Assembly (NCBI RefSeq): GCF_014851585.1
Contig: NZ_JACVAB010000001.1
Span: 1,240,001-1,304,000, forward strand
DNA from: Agrobacterium sp. AGB01
GTDB taxonomy: Bacteria > Pseudomonadota > Alphaproteobacteria > Rhizobiales > Rhizobiaceae
Length of the DNA: 64,000 bases
Direction: 5' to 3'
The translations under genes and the position numbers were made by a program. The notes beneath the pieces were generated by a model. It did not search any database and had not been told where the DNA came from. It was given only the letters and a program-made list of their open reading frames with translations. Below, piece after piece: positions 52,852 through 62,427 of the stretch. Every line of letters starts with the position of its first letter. Position 1 is the stretch's first letter.

Positions 52852-52995
52852 GTCTTTGGCTCTCCTTCGAGGAGAACCTGAAACGCACATGCTGCTTGTC
52901 CAGTTGCAGCGGCGAAGAGCATTAACCCTCACCATGAGAAAGAGTGGATTACCCTCAGGCATACTGCCAAGAAGTGTTTGTCTCAGGAGACAGAC

Positions 52996-53403
52996 ATGAA
53001 ACTTTATATTGCTCTGATCGTCGTGCTTTTTGCCAGTTCCAGCGTTGCAGGCGCCCAATCGAAGACACGCGTTGTAAAGGCTGATGTAATCGACACCTAC
53101 ACCGCCTACATCGGCGCAAACGACCTTAACAATTCCAACGGAACGTCACTGACGAAACCGTGGCAGATCATTCGCCAAGACCGGGCAAATTATCATGTCT
53201 ATGACCTCAGAGACGTAGGGGATGAGGGTGACGAGTTCTTCACTGATGCGCAAAACCGTCAGTCGCTCGAAGAGATGCTGAACAACGGCTCTATGTCGGC
53301 TGAGGCTCAAAGAATGATCCTGCGTGGTGACTGCTGGATCACCGTCAAGATAATGGGTCACGAAAACCGGGGCACATTCCTTGTGGTTGATGTCTGGGAG
53401 TGA
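52996..53403 (+). CDS. Small secreted protein of unknown function
   Basis: The 135-aa protein has a signal peptide at 1-23 (cleavage after GAQ or GA). The mature part of about 112 residues is rich in Asp/Asn/Gln and has one Cys near the C-terminus (GDCWITVKIMGHENRGTFLVVDVWE). No named domain is recognised. AGGAGACAGAC gives an excellent ribosome site. It is divergent from the lipocalin gene. Confidence 0.75.
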   Translation: MKLYIALIVVLFASSSVAGAQSKTRVVKADVIDTYTAYIGANDLNNSNGTSLTKPWQIIRQDRANYHVYDLRDVGDEGDEFFTDAQNRQSLEEMLNNGSMSAEAQRMILRGDCWITVKIMGHENRGTFLVVDVWE

Positions 53404-53466
53404 CAACAGCGGTATTCGATGCTGTCGCCCGGTTTAGTCCGATATAATGCTGACACCAGTATCCCT

Positions 53467-53685
53467 TTAATCCTGCCCTGCCTTTTGTTCATCGAGGAAG
53501 TTTAGCACCCATTCGAGCGCGTGAAACAGGTCGCTGGCGCCTGAGAAGATGTAGTCGATCGTCGTTGTCCATATAAAATAGGCGTAGATCAGCATCAGCG
53601 TCACCGCCAGCAGCAACAGCCAAGGCCAGAGCGGCTTCTTCCTGGGTTCGGTATCGGGTCTATCAAGCTCGTCGATGGTGTTCAT
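53467..53685 (-). CDS. Small membrane protein of unknown function
   Basis: The 72-aa protein starts at MNTIDELDRPDTEPRKK and has one strong membrane helix (LWPWLLLLAVTLMLIYAYFIW) and a short amphipathic C-terminal tail. It is convergent with the preceding secreted-protein gene. The ribosome site (AAGG) is close to the ATG. No family is recognised. Confidence 0.55.
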   Translation of the reverse strand: MNTIDELDRPDTEPRKKPLWPWLLLLAVTLMLIYAYFIWTTTIDYIFSGASDLFHALEWVLNFLDEQKAGQD

Positions 53686-54182
53686 CCTTGGGTATAGGGA
53701 CTGTATGTCATTTAACCCATACCGGCGGCCTTGGCGCAAGTCGTGGGAGGGGCTGAACTGGGCGCAAATCGTGATGACATTAGCGGTTTACAGTCGCGTA
53801 TCACACCATTTGACACTGTCACGCCCTGGCTATGTTCACCCGTTAAGAACAGAGGCAGGCAGGTGGCTATTCCATGGCGAAAGCGTGGAACCAAAATTCA
53901 CGTTGCCCGTTCTTTTCTCAAGGACATTGGGTCCCACGGAGGGTTGGTTAAATGCGCGACAGTTTGATCGAAGTTTCGATGTTTGGTGCCGTTATTCTGA
54001 CATGCCTTTACATCACCGTACCGCTCATCTGAGCATGTTTGTAAAAATTATCGGCTAGCCGGTTGTTTTTATCGTCACAGTGCGACGCGCACGCTTGAAA
54101 GCGCAGGCATCGCCAATTAAGACGTATCGCAAGGAAACAGCGTTTTGGCGCTCGTTTCGAATTTCTACAGAGGCGATACGAT
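53686..54182. other. Intergenic region, no gene seen
   Basis: About 500 bp between the small membrane gene and pcm. It contains an imperfect direct repeat GGCGCAAGTCGTG / GGCGCAAATCGTG 30 bp apart (about 53732 and 53760). Frames on the plus strand have no ribosome site or familiar composition and may be decayed sequence. Confidence 0.45.
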
Positions 54183-54854
54183 ATGATGGATTTCGAAAAA
54201 GCACGTGTGAACATGGTCGATAGCCAAATCCGCACGACCGATGTAACGTCGCATTCCGTGCTCATGGCATTTGTGAATGTGCCGCGTGAAGCATTCGTGC
54301 CGCAAGCGCAGCAGACCATCGCTTACCGCGATGAAAATGTGCAGATCTGTCCCGCCTCTGATGGCCGTCCGGCCCGTTACCTGACCGCACCTTCGCCTCT
54401 GGCCAAGCTGTTGCAGCTGGCCGCTATCAGCAAGGACGACGTTGTTCTGGAAGTTGGTTGCGGTACCGGTTACGTCTCAGCAGTTCTATCGCAGCTGGCC
54501 GGTTCGGTCGTGGCAATCGACAATGACGAAAAGCTGGTGGAAGCTGCAACGGAAACCCTTGCCAAGCTAGGTTATGACAATGTTGCAGCCGTCGTTTCCG
54601 ACCTGGAAAAGGGCTATGCCAGCGAAGCACCTTACGATCTCATCTTCGTGAACGGCGCCGTAGAATTCATTCCGGATGCACTTCTCGACCAGCTTCGTGA
54701 AGGTGGCCGTCTTGTTACCGTCGTCGGTTATGGCAACTCCGCAAAGGCAACTGTCTACAGCCGCGCCGCCACAGGCTTCTCGGTAACGACCTCGTTTAAC
54801 GCCTCGGTCAAGCCGCTTCCAGGCTTCCAGAAGGCAAAGGAATTCGTATTCTAA
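54183..54854 (+). CDS. pcm: Protein-L-isoaspartate O-methyltransferase
   Basis: The 223-aa enzyme repairs isoaspartyl residues in damaged proteins using S-adenosylmethionine. SAM-binding motif: VVLEVGCGTGYVSAVLSQLA (near 86-105), followed by SVVAIDNDEKLVEAA and YDLIFVNGAVEFIPDALLDQL. AGAGGCGATACGAT precedes the ATG; the next codon is also ATG, so the start could be 3 nt later. In related rhizobia pcm is, to my recollection, followed by tolC, but here a terminator and then popZ follow directly. Confidence 0.92.
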   Translation: MMDFEKARVNMVDSQIRTTDVTSHSVLMAFVNVPREAFVPQAQQTIAYRDENVQICPASDGRPARYLTAPSPLAKLLQLAAISKDDVVLEVGCGTGYVSAVLSQLAGSVVAIDNDEKLVEAATETLAKLGYDNVAAVVSDLEKGYASEAPYDLIFVNGAVEFIPDALLDQLREGGRLVTVVGYGNSAKATVYSRAATGFSVTTSFNASVKPLPGFQKAKEFVF

Positions 54855-54885
54855 GCAGGTAAATGCTGCTTGTTCACGGATAGAC

Positions 54886-54912
54886 AAAGGCCCGGTTTTG
54901 ACCGGGCTTTTC
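54886..54912 (+). terminator. Terminator of pcm
   Basis: A stem AAAGGCCCGGT/ACCGGGCTTTT with a TTTG loop is followed by CTATTTTT. Confidence 0.8.
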
Positions 54913-55062
54913 TATTTTTCCACAACAATAATCTGTGTATCGCGGCAATTCCCGTCAAAAGGGTCATTCAGTTCCGATTCGCACTGCCATAAACTAGCGG
55001 TGATTCGGGGCGTGTTTCGTGTTTGCCCCAGCCAATAACAGCAATGGAAAACGGGGATAGAA

Positions 55063-56019
55063 ATGGCTCAGCCAAGTGTAGCGCGTGAACCGTCCATGGA
55101 AGAAATCCTGGCGTCGATCCGCCGTATCATCGAAAGCAATGAGCCCGGTCCGTCTGGTGCTTTTGCTGGCAAGCTTCCTCCTGTCTACGACGATGAGAGC
55201 GACGACGATTTTGGTATCGCTTTCACGCAGGCCGGCAACCCGGCTTCTTCCGCCGAGCGCCGCGGCGAGATGACAAGCCCGCCGCCCCACGTGCCGCCCG
55301 CGGCAAACCAGACCCATGGCGCGGCAGCGCAACCTGTTCCGGAAAAGGCTATGTCGCTTGCTGATGTGGCGGCTCGGGTGAGGGCTGCTACCGGCCGCAC
55401 GCTGGAGCCAGCCTTGAGCGCGCTGACCGCTGAAACATTGCAGGACAAGCCGGAAGCAAAGCCGGTTGCGGCACATGCCGCTTATGAGAGCCCCGTCATG
55501 GCTGCCCGCCTGGCGGAACTGCGTGGTTCCATCGACGATACCGCAGCCGAAATTTCGCGTCCATCGCAGCCATTTTTCAGCGAAGAAAGACAGGCGACCA
55601 TTTCGCCGTTCCCGGTTCGTGAAACGCCAGCCGTGCAAAGTGCGCCGGCTGTTGCCTGGGACGAAGAAACCTTCGAGCAGGCGCTTGAGCTTGCCGACGT
55701 TCACGAGGCCGCGCCGGTGGTAAACCCTGCGCCAGTCGCAGAGACAATGCAGTTTGTCGAGCCCGTGGCGGAACCGGTTGCAGAGGCGCCATCTGCCCTG
55801 TCCAGCCTCATTTCCGTTGAAGCCGGTGCGCAGATTGCCCGTTCGTTCAACGAACTGGCCGACGTGTTCAACGGTGTTGAGCGTCGCTCCATCGAAGACA
55901 TGGCGCAGGAAATGTTGAAGCCGATGCTGCAGGACTGGCTGGAAGATAACCTTCCAACGCTGGTGGAGCGTTTGGTGCGCGAGGAAATCGAGCGCGTGGC
56001 GCGCGGCCCACGCCGCTAA
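55063..56019 (+). CDS. popZ: PopZ-type cell-pole organising protein (DUF2497)
   Basis: The 318-aa protein has the short conserved N-terminal helix (PSMEEILASIRRIIESNEPG, 11-30), a long disordered Pro/Ala/Glu-rich middle and a conserved C-terminal helical bundle (SIEDMAQEMLKPMLQDWLEDNLPTLVERLVREEIERVARG, about 275-315). This is the PopZ layout: the C-terminus self-assembles into a polar hub and the N-terminal helix recruits partners. The middle is of unconstrained composition, as usual. It lies directly upstream of valS, the standard alphaproteobacterial order. Confidence 0.9.
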   Translation: MAQPSVAREPSMEEILASIRRIIESNEPGPSGAFAGKLPPVYDDESDDDFGIAFTQAGNPASSAERRGEMTSPPPHVPPAANQTHGAAAQPVPEKAMSLADVAARVRAATGRTLEPALSALTAETLQDKPEAKPVAAHAAYESPVMAARLAELRGSIDDTAAEISRPSQPFFSEERQATISPFPVRETPAVQSAPAVAWDEETFEQALELADVHEAAPVVNPAPVAETMQFVEPVAEPVAEAPSALSSLISVEAGAQIARSFNELADVFNGVERRSIEDMAQEMLKPMLQDWLEDNLPTLVERLVREEIERVARGPRR

Positions 56020-56364
56020 TTTCCATCAAGGTTAAACAAAGCCGCGCCGGTTTCGGGGCGGCTTTTTTGTTGCGCAGCTTTCTGGCCGTTGCGGGGTATA
56101 ATTTCCTCACCATATATGAGAAAACAACGGGATAGGTCATTTTGTTGAATCAGTGTGGGATGAACCTGATTCTGTTCCTGAACGGGATTGGATGTTACGT
56201 CTAGGCCCGCTCTTTCACCTGCAAGGCGATGCCCGGTGCCGGGAAGCTGCAATGGTCGCCCGGTCGGGCAGCAGTTTTGGTTGAATTTGCCACTTTCTGT
56301 TGACTCTCTACCGCCCATCCTTATTTAAAAACAAATACAAGAACTCAAAATTTCAGGTCAGGAA
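56020..56364. other. Spacer between popZ and valS with popZ terminator and structured leader
   Basis: The popZ terminator is at 56039-56071. From about 56195 to 56280 several GC-rich inverted segments (CCCG/CGGG; GCTGC/GCAGC around GGTCGCCCGGTCGG) precede the valS start. They might form a structured valS leader, but I recognise no known riboswitch or T-box. Confidence 0.4.
56039..56071 (+). terminator. Terminator of popZ
   Basis: A stem AAGCCGCGCC/GGGGCGGCTT (one G-U) with a short loop is followed by TTTTTT. Confidence 0.85.
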
Positions 56365-59208
56365 ATGCTCGAAAAGACCTACGATTCCGCTTCGGTTGAA
56401 CCGAAAATCGCCAAAGCATGGGACGACGCCAATGCGTTTCGTGCCGGTGCCAACGCGGCACCCGGCGCTGAAACCTTCACAATTGTCATCCCGCCGCCAA
56501 ATGTCACTGGCTCGCTGCACATGGGTCATGCCCTGAACAATACGCTTCAGGACATCATGATCCGTTTTGAGCGCATGCGCGGCAAGGACGTGCTGTGGCA
56601 GCCGGGCATGGACCATGCCGGCATTGCCACGCAGATGGTGGTTGAACGCAAGCTGGCCGAACAGAAGCTGCCTGGCCGTCGCGAGATGGGCCGTGAAGCC
56701 TTCATCGACAAGGTCTGGGAATGGAAGGCCGAATCCGGCGGGTTGATCTTCAACCAGCTGAAGCGCCTTGGCGCCTCCTGTGACTGGTCGCGCGAACGTT
56801 TCACAATGGATGAAGGCCTGTCGCAGGCTGTTCTGGAAGTTTTCGTCAGCCTCTACAAGGATGGCCTGATCTACAAGGACAAGCGCCTTGTGAACTGGGA
56901 CCCCAAGCTTCTGACGGCAATTTCCGACATGGAAGTTGAGCAGCTGGAAGTGAAGGGCAATCTCTGGCACTTCCGTTATCCGCTGGAAAAGGGCGTTACC
57001 TACCAGTACCCGGTTGCCTTTGATGAAGACGGCAAGCCAACGGAATATGAAACCCGCGATTACATCGTGGTTGCCACGACCCGGCCGGAAACCATGCTGG
57101 GCGATACCGGCATTGCGGTGAACCCGGAAGACGAGCGCTACAAGGCAATCGTCGGCAAACACGTCGTACTGCCGATCGTTGGCCGCAAGATTCCGATTGT
57201 TGCCGATGACTATGCTGATCCGACAGCCGGTACCGGCGCGGTCAAGATCACGCCCGCCCACGATTTCAACGATTTTGAAGTTGGCAAGCGTGCAGGCCTG
57301 CGCGCCATCAACATTCTCAATGTCGACGGTACGGTCACCATCAAGGACAATGAAGACTTCCTGGAAGGTCTCGACCATCCGGCAGCACTTCACGGTGCCT
57401 GGGATCGCCTGGAAGGGCAGGACCGTTTTGCGGCCCGCAAAATCATCGTCGAGATTTTCGAGGATGCCGGCCTTCTCGACAAGATCGAGCCGCACAAGCA
57501 CATGGTGCCGCATGGCGACCGTGGTGGCGTGCCGATCGAACCACGCCTGACGGAACAGTGGTGGGTCGACAACAAGACGCTGGCTGGCCCTGCTATTGAG
57601 GCGGTTCGTGACGGCCGCACCAAGTTCGTTCCGAAATCCTGGGAAAAGACCTATTTCAATTGGCTGGAAAACATTGAGCCATGGTGCATCTCGCGCCAGC
57701 TGTGGTGGGGACACCAGATCCCGGCATGGTACGGCCCTGATGGCCAGGTTTTCGTTGAAAAGACGGAAGAAGAGGCCCTGCAGGCTGCGATCCAGCACTA
57801 CATTTCTCACGAAGGTCCATGGAAGGCCTGGGTTGAGGAAAAGCTTGAAAACTTCAAGCCAGGTGAAATCCTGACCCGTGACGAAGACGTTCTCGACACT
57901 TGGTTCTCGTCGGCACTGTGGCCATTCTCGACGCTTGGCTGGCCGGAGCAGACACCGGAACTGGCGCGTTATTACCCGACCGATGTTCTGGTAACCGGCT
58001 TTGACATCATTCCGTTCTGGGTCGTTCGCATGATGCAGATGGGTCTGCACTTCATGAAGGATGACGCCGGTGTGCCGGTAGAGCCGTTCCACACGGTCTA
58101 TATCCACGCGCTGGTTCGTGACAAGAACGGCCAGAAGATGTCGAAGTCCAAGGGCAACGTCATCGACCCGCTGGAACTGATCGATGAATATGGTGCGGAT
58201 GCGCTGCGCTTTACGCTGTCGATCATGGCAGCGCAGGGCCGCGACGTGAAGCTCGATCCTGCCCGTATCGCCGGTTATCGTAACTTCGGCACCAAGCTGT
58301 GGAATGCGACACGCTTTGCGGAAATGAATGGCGTGAAGCGTAATAAGGCGTTCCTGCCGGAAACAACGACGCTGACCATCAACCGCTGGATCCTGACCGA
58401 ACTTGCCGTTACGGCAAATGAGGTAACGGAAGCCGTCGGCAACTATCGTTTCAATGATGCTGCAAGCTCGCTGTACCGCTTTGTCTGGAACCAGTTCTGC
58501 GACTGGTATCTGGAACTGCTCAAGCCTGTCTTCAGCGGTGACGACGAAAAGGCAAAGGCCGAAGCGCAGGCGTGCGCGGCTTATGTTCTGGACGAAATCT
58601 ACAAGCTGCTGCATCCGTTCATGCCATTCATGACGGAAGAGCTGTGGGCGCATACGGTCGAAGAAGGCGAAAGCCGTGACGGTCTGCTGTGCCATGCCGC
58701 TTGGCCAACGCCAGAATTCACCGACACCGCTGCTGCGGCCGAAATCAACTGGCTGGTTGATCTCGTCACCGGCATTCGTTCGGCCCGTTCTGAGATGAAC
58801 GTGCCGCCGGGTGCGACAGCGCCGCTGGTTGTCGTTGGCGCCAATGGCGTGACCCAGTCGCGTCTGGAACGTCATGACGCTGCCATTCGTCGTCTGGCCC
58901 GTGCAGAAAACATCACGCTGGCCAACGCCGCACCGAAGGGTTCGGCGCAGATCATCGTCGGTGAGGCAACTGCATGCCTGCCACTTGGCAACCTGATCGA
59001 CGTCGCGGCTGAAAAGGCCCGTCTCGAAAAGGCAATCGGCAAGGCTGAGGCTGAAATTGACCGTATTGCCAAGAAGCTTGGCAACGAGAAGTTTATTGCC
59101 AATGCCGATCCGGAAGTTGTTGCAGCAGACCGTGAGCGCAACGCCGAGCTGGAAGTACAGATCGCCAACCTCAAGACCGCGCTGACACGGGTTAACGAGG
59201 CCAGCTGA
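56365..59208 (+). CDS. valS: Valyl-tRNA synthetase
   Basis: The 947-aa class I synthetase charges tRNA-Val and edits misactivated threonine. Visible: HIGH-type motif [17 protein letters not shown] (near 43-59), editing domain with [26 protein letters not shown] motif in [14 protein letters not shown] (near 590), anticodon-binding domain, and C-terminal coiled coil ([37 protein letters not shown], about 885-920). Full length for the family. GGTCAGGAA precedes the ATG. Confidence 0.98.
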   Translation: MLEKTYDSASVEPKIAKAWDDANAFRAGANAAPGAETFTIVIPPPNVTGSLHMGHALNNTLQDIMIRFERMRGKDVLWQPGMDHAGIATQMVVERKLAEQKLPGRREMGREAFIDKVWEWKAESGGLIFNQLKRLGASCDWSRERFTMDEGLSQAVLEVFVSLYKDGLIYKDKRLVNWDPKLLTAISDMEVEQLEVKGNLWHFRYPLEKGVTYQYPVAFDEDGKPTEYETRDYIVVATTRPETMLGDTGIAVNPEDERYKAIVGKHVVLPIVGRKIPIVADDYADPTAGTGAVKITPAHDFNDFEVGKRAGLRAINILNVDGTVTIKDNEDFLEGLDHPAALHGAWDRLEGQDRFAARKIIVEIFEDAGLLDKIEPHKHMVPHGDRGGVPIEPRLTEQWWVDNKTLAGPAIEAVRDGRTKFVPKSWEKTYFNWLENIEPWCISRQLWWGHQIPAWYGPDGQVFVEKTEEEALQAAIQHYISHEGPWKAWVEEKLENFKPGEILTRDEDVLDTWFSSALWPFSTLGWPEQTPELARYYPTDVLVTGFDIIPFWVVRMMQMGLHFMKDDAGVPVEPFHTVYIHALVRDKNGQKMSKSKGNVIDPLELIDEYGADALRFTLSIMAAQGRDVKLDPARIAGYRNFGTKLWNATRFAEMNGVKRNKAFLPETTTLTINRWILTELAVTANEVTEAVGNYRFNDAASSLYRFVWNQFCDWYLELLKPVFSGDDEKAKAEAQACAAYVLDEIYKLLHPFMPFMTEELWAHTVEEGESRDGLLCHAAWPTPEFTDTAAAAEINWLVDLVTGIRSARSEMNVPPGATAPLVVVGANGVTQSRLERHDAAIRRLARAENITLANAAPKGSAQIIVGEATACLPLGNLIDVAAEKARLEKAIGKAEAEIDRIAKKLGNEKFIANADPEVVAADRERNAELEVQIANLKTALTRVNEAS

Positions 59209-59666
59209 TCTGCTGCTCAAATACGAATTACGAAGGCGCATTCTGAAAGGGATGCGCCTTTTTTGCTGCCTCATGGTGGTAACGGCAGGGTGCTGGCGCG
59301 CTGGCCGAACGCTCCAATGTTTCGCGGTTAAAGGGTCAGCCATTCCACGTCAAAGGGCTGGCAAACCTCGAGAAAAGTCGAAAACTGTATCGGCTGTTAC
59401 AGTTTTTCGCGATATTTTCCCGAATGCCCAAGCTGTAGTGATAATGTTACAGTTTGCGGGTTCGGTAGAATTTATTTCTGCGTTTTGTCTAAAATTCTAG
59501 TTATGTTGGAATCTCGTCCCAAATGACCTGTTTTTTTTTGGATTTATCAAAAACTTACGTAAAACTTTTGAGCTAATCTAAAGGTAGCAGGCAAAATTCT
59601 GGCATTGTCATTTTGGGCGAACAGCTTCACTGTTTCACCATCACATTGCCTTGTTTGGGGAGAGAG
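59209..59666. other. Intergenic region between valS and the OmpP1 gene
   Basis: About 460 bp holding the valS terminator and an AT-rich region (59400-59610) that probably carries the promoter of the outer-membrane gene. No open frame is credible. Confidence 0.5.
59233..59264 (+). terminator. Terminator of valS
   Basis: A stem AAGGCGCAT/ATGCGCCTT with a 10-nt loop is followed by TTTT. Confidence 0.85.
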
Positions 59667-60962
59667 ATGGCAAAACGTGGATTTATTAAAGGCGCATTGT
59701 GCCTTGTCGCAGGCAGCATTGTTGCATCGCCGTCCTTTGCTGGCGGTTTGGAGCGCGGTGGTTACAACATCGACCTTCTGTTCGAACCTTCAGATTACGC
59801 CTTGGATGCTTCCGGCACCTTCGTGATGCCGCACCGCAAAGTTAAGAACGCGGTCGATAATCCGTTAAAGAGTCCTGCTCTTGGCGTGGCTATTCCATTG
59901 CCAGCAAGCTGGAGCACTTCTGCGGACGATGCTGAAAGTTACTGGTCACCACGGATTGGCATGAAGGCCTCGATCGGCGATTTAGGCGATTGCATGTTCG
60001 ACTATTCGCAGCCTTGGGGTGCGGATCTCAACCCTGGTATCTGGCAAGGTGCTAGCTACAATATTGAAACCAAGGTCAAGTCGAATAATTATGCAGCGAC
60101 TTGCCGAGTCAAATTTGAAGCTGGCAAGGGCGATTTCTCGATCATCGGTGGTGCATTCTATCAGGAAATCAGCGGCTACAAGTATCGCCAGGTTCTCGCC
60201 CCCGCTGCTTTGGGTCCGGCGTATCCCAGTCTGTACTCAGGTATCGGCAAGCTAGATATGGAGGGTGATGGCTGGGGTTGGCGCGCAGGCATTGCCTATG
60301 AAATCCCGGAAATAGCATTCCGTGCGAGCCTCGTTTATAACAGCGCTGTTGATCACGATCTCACTGGTAACGTTGATTTGACGGGGTTACCTGCTGTGGC
60401 TGGCACGCCACTGGCCATTTACGGCGGCAAGATTACTCCTGTCTATGGATCGGTTTCCATGCCGGACAGTCTTGAGCTGAAGCTGCAATCCGGTATCGCA
60501 CCGGACTGGCTGGCCTTCGGTTCCGTCAAGTGGACCGATTGGAGCCAGATCCAGGTCGTACCGTTCTGCCCTGTTGGCGTTTCTCCCTGCGTTCCTGGAG
60601 CAAGTTCGCTTAACACTCTTGACCTCTTCTACCGTGATGGTTGGACTGTTTCAGGTGGTGTTGGGCACAAGTTCAACGATCAGTGGAGTGGGGCGGTTAG
60701 CGTCACCTGGGATCGTGGCACCTCGACCGTCATCGGTACACAGACAGACACTTGGATGCTCGGCACACAGCTGATCTATTCACCGAACAAGAACATTGAG
60801 TTCAAGATCGCCGGTGCGGTTGGTCTGCTGACCTCGGGTAGTTCATCAATTGGCGGTGCGCGTTGTGGAACGGGAACGGCGATCTGTGGGGATGAGGCTG
60901 GTTATGACTTCGGCAACGACGTCGTGGCGGCCATCTCAACCGGCATCAAGGTCAAGTTCTGA
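59667..60962 (+). CDS. OmpP1/FadL-family outer membrane protein
   Basis: The 431-aa protein has a signal peptide at 1-26 (cleavage after SFA). The mature part is rich in alternating beta strands, ends in a C-terminal Phe (GIKVKF) as required for outer-membrane insertion, and shows FadL-type features: an N-terminal segment ending in hydrophobic residues, EFKIAGAVGLLTSG, and WRAGIAYEIPE. FadL-type porins take up hydrophobic compounds such as fatty acids. GGGGAGAGAG precedes the chosen ATG; the longer upstream frame would place residues before the signal peptide. It lies between valS and exoR. Confidence 0.88.
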   Translation: MAKRGFIKGALCLVAGSIVASPSFAGGLERGGYNIDLLFEPSDYALDASGTFVMPHRKVKNAVDNPLKSPALGVAIPLPASWSTSADDAESYWSPRIGMKASIGDLGDCMFDYSQPWGADLNPGIWQGASYNIETKVKSNNYAATCRVKFEAGKGDFSIIGGAFYQEISGYKYRQVLAPAALGPAYPSLYSGIGKLDMEGDGWGWRAGIAYEIPEIAFRASLVYNSAVDHDLTGNVDLTGLPAVAGTPLAIYGGKITPVYGSVSMPDSLELKLQSGIAPDWLAFGSVKWTDWSQIQVVPFCPVGVSPCVPGASSLNTLDLFYRDGWTVSGGVGHKFNDQWSGAVSVTWDRGTSTVIGTQTDTWMLGTQLIYSPNKNIEFKIAGAVGLLTSGSSSIGGARCGTGTAICGDEAGYDFGNDVVAAISTGIKVKF

Positions 60963-61505
60963 TCGACGCCATTTACTGAAGCAGACTGGTGTCTAATTGG
61001 AAAAGTGAAAGGTCCGGTCCCTGCCGGGCCTTTCTTTTTTTGTCGCCTAAAATTGTGACGATTTAGCAACACATTTCTGCAACCTTATGCACGCGGTGAG
61101 AGAGAGGCACATTTGTCCATTTCCCGCCACAAAGGAAGCGTTTCGCTATTCTCACGGGTGGCGATTTTGCCGGGGGGCAAGCGTGTCGCGTAGCATCCGT
61201 GAACGTGGTGAAAGTGAAAACGGTTTTGAATTCAGGGTGTAAGGCTTATCAGCGGAGACGGGCATCTCCATCGATTGCAACTGCCACACAGGCTGTTGGT
61301 AAACGCCGTTATCTTGCCGGAAATGTTTCCTATATCTGTTCCCGTGAAACACGGAATTGGACTCGGCTTCCAAATGACCGCGTAGTGATAACTGCGGCCA
61401 GAAAGACGCAGTCGCCTCGGAAAATCGCAAATGACTGCGGTTTGTCTTTGCAGTGTGACAGCGGTCTTGGATATACGCCGAGACGAATGAAAGAAGTTCG
61501 GTGAA
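60963..61505. other. Intergenic region upstream of exoR
   Basis: About 540 bp between the OmpP1 gene and exoR. It holds the terminator at 61008-61041 and then a long exoR promoter/leader. An open plus-strand frame from 61199 to 61504 has no recognisable domain and is more likely untranslated leader. Confidence 0.5.
61008..61041 (+). terminator. Terminator of the OmpP1 gene
   Basis: A stem AAAGGTCCGG/CCGGGCCTTT (one G-U) with a 6-nt loop is followed by a long T-rich tail. Confidence 0.85.
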
Positions 61506-62300
61506 ATGTTGAAACGTGAAGCCAACATCCTGAAACCCCTGTGTATGGGTTTCCTCATTGCCTCCTTGGCAATGCCTGCAGCTGCATTCGATATCAATGC
61601 GGGTGTCACGAAGGAATCCGGACCGTTCGACCTCTTCAAATTCGGCTTCAAGGCCTACAAGAACGGCAAGAAGGAAGACGCGGTAGAAGCCTATCGTTAT
61701 GCGGCCGAAAAGGGCCACACAGGCTCCCGCTGGGCACTGGCCAACATGTATGCCTATGGTGACGGTGTCGCCAAAAATGACTTCGAAGCCTTCAAAATCT
61801 ACAATGAAATTGCCAGCCAGGGCGTAGAACCCGGTTCTGAAGACACAGGCTTCTTCGTGAACGCTCTGCTGTCGCTGGCTGACTATTATCGCCATGGCAT
61901 TCCGGGCAGCCCGGTAAAGCCTGATATGTCGCAGGCCCGCCAGATCTACTTCCAGGTGGCATCGACCTTTGGCGTTGCAGAAGCGCAGTTCCAGCTTGCC
62001 CAGATGATTCTGGCGGGTGAGGGCGGTCGAGCGGATGCCATGCAGGCCAAGAAGTGGCTGAACCAGGCGCGCCGCAACGGCCATGCTGGTGCGATGTCGG
62101 TGTTTGGCAATGTTATCTTCCAGGAAGGCCAGACCGTACGCGGACTTGCCTTCATGACCGCAGCTCTTGATCGTTGCAACCCTTCTGAATGCCCTTGGGT
62201 TCAGGATTTGCAGGAACAGGCCTTTGCGGTAGCTGGTGAGGGTGATCGCCGTGACGCCATCTCGCTTGCCCAGAGCATCCGCTCCGGCAATTTGGACTGA
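61506..62300 (+). CDS. exoR: ExoR, periplasmic repressor of the ExoS-ChvI two-component system
   Basis: The 264-aa protein has a signal peptide (about 1-27) and Sel1/TPR-like repeats: GHTGSRWALANMYAYGDGVAKND (near 60-82), GVAEAQFQLAQMILAGEGGRADAMQAKKWL and GHAGAMSVFGNVIFQEGQTV. In rhizobia ExoR in the periplasm binds and holds back the sensor kinase ExoS; acid-induced proteolysis releases it. This switches on exopolysaccharide synthesis and represses motility. Length and repeats match the rhizobial protein. The ribosome site of the first ATG is weak. Confidence 0.95.
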   Translation: MLKREANILKPLCMGFLIASLAMPAAAFDINAGVTKESGPFDLFKFGFKAYKNGKKEDAVEAYRYAAEKGHTGSRWALANMYAYGDGVAKNDFEAFKIYNEIASQGVEPGSEDTGFFVNALLSLADYYRHGIPGSPVKPDMSQARQIYFQVASTFGVAEAQFQLAQMILAGEGGRADAMQAKKWLNQARRNGHAGAMSVFGNVIFQEGQTVRGLAFMTAALDRCNPSECPWVQDLQEQAFAVAGEGDRRDAISLAQSIRSGNLD

Positions 62301-62427
62301 TCCCTGATAAGGATTATCCCTGTAACAGGCTCACGCCTTTTAAGCGCCGCCACCTGAGAGGTGGCGACGGATGTGAACGCATAAATTCATGGGTGAGTGA
62401 AGCCTGCGCGACCGCAGGCTGATAAGA

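Noticed and set aside
53731..53967. Short plus-strand frame upstream of pcm, considered as a transposase remnant
   Set aside because: No similarity that I can recognise to transposase motifs, and no terminal inverted repeats around it.
56353..59343. A 996-codon open frame antisense to valS, and similar long antisense frames opposite nrdJ (31436-33346), metE and the channel gene
   Set aside because: They have no ribosome site, contain no recognisable domain and are rich in Arg/His/Gln as expected from the complement of GC-rich coding sequence.
61199..61504. 101-codon frame ending directly before exoR
   Set aside because: Its composition is not protein-like for this genome and no family is recognisable. 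It is best read as exoR promoter and leader.
62346..62421. Hairpins CGCCACCT/AGGTGGCG and AGCCTGCG/CGCAGGCT between exoR and xth as terminators
   Set aside because: Good stems, but no T-run follows on either strand. They may end transcripts weakly or protect 3' ends, and I could not call them terminators.
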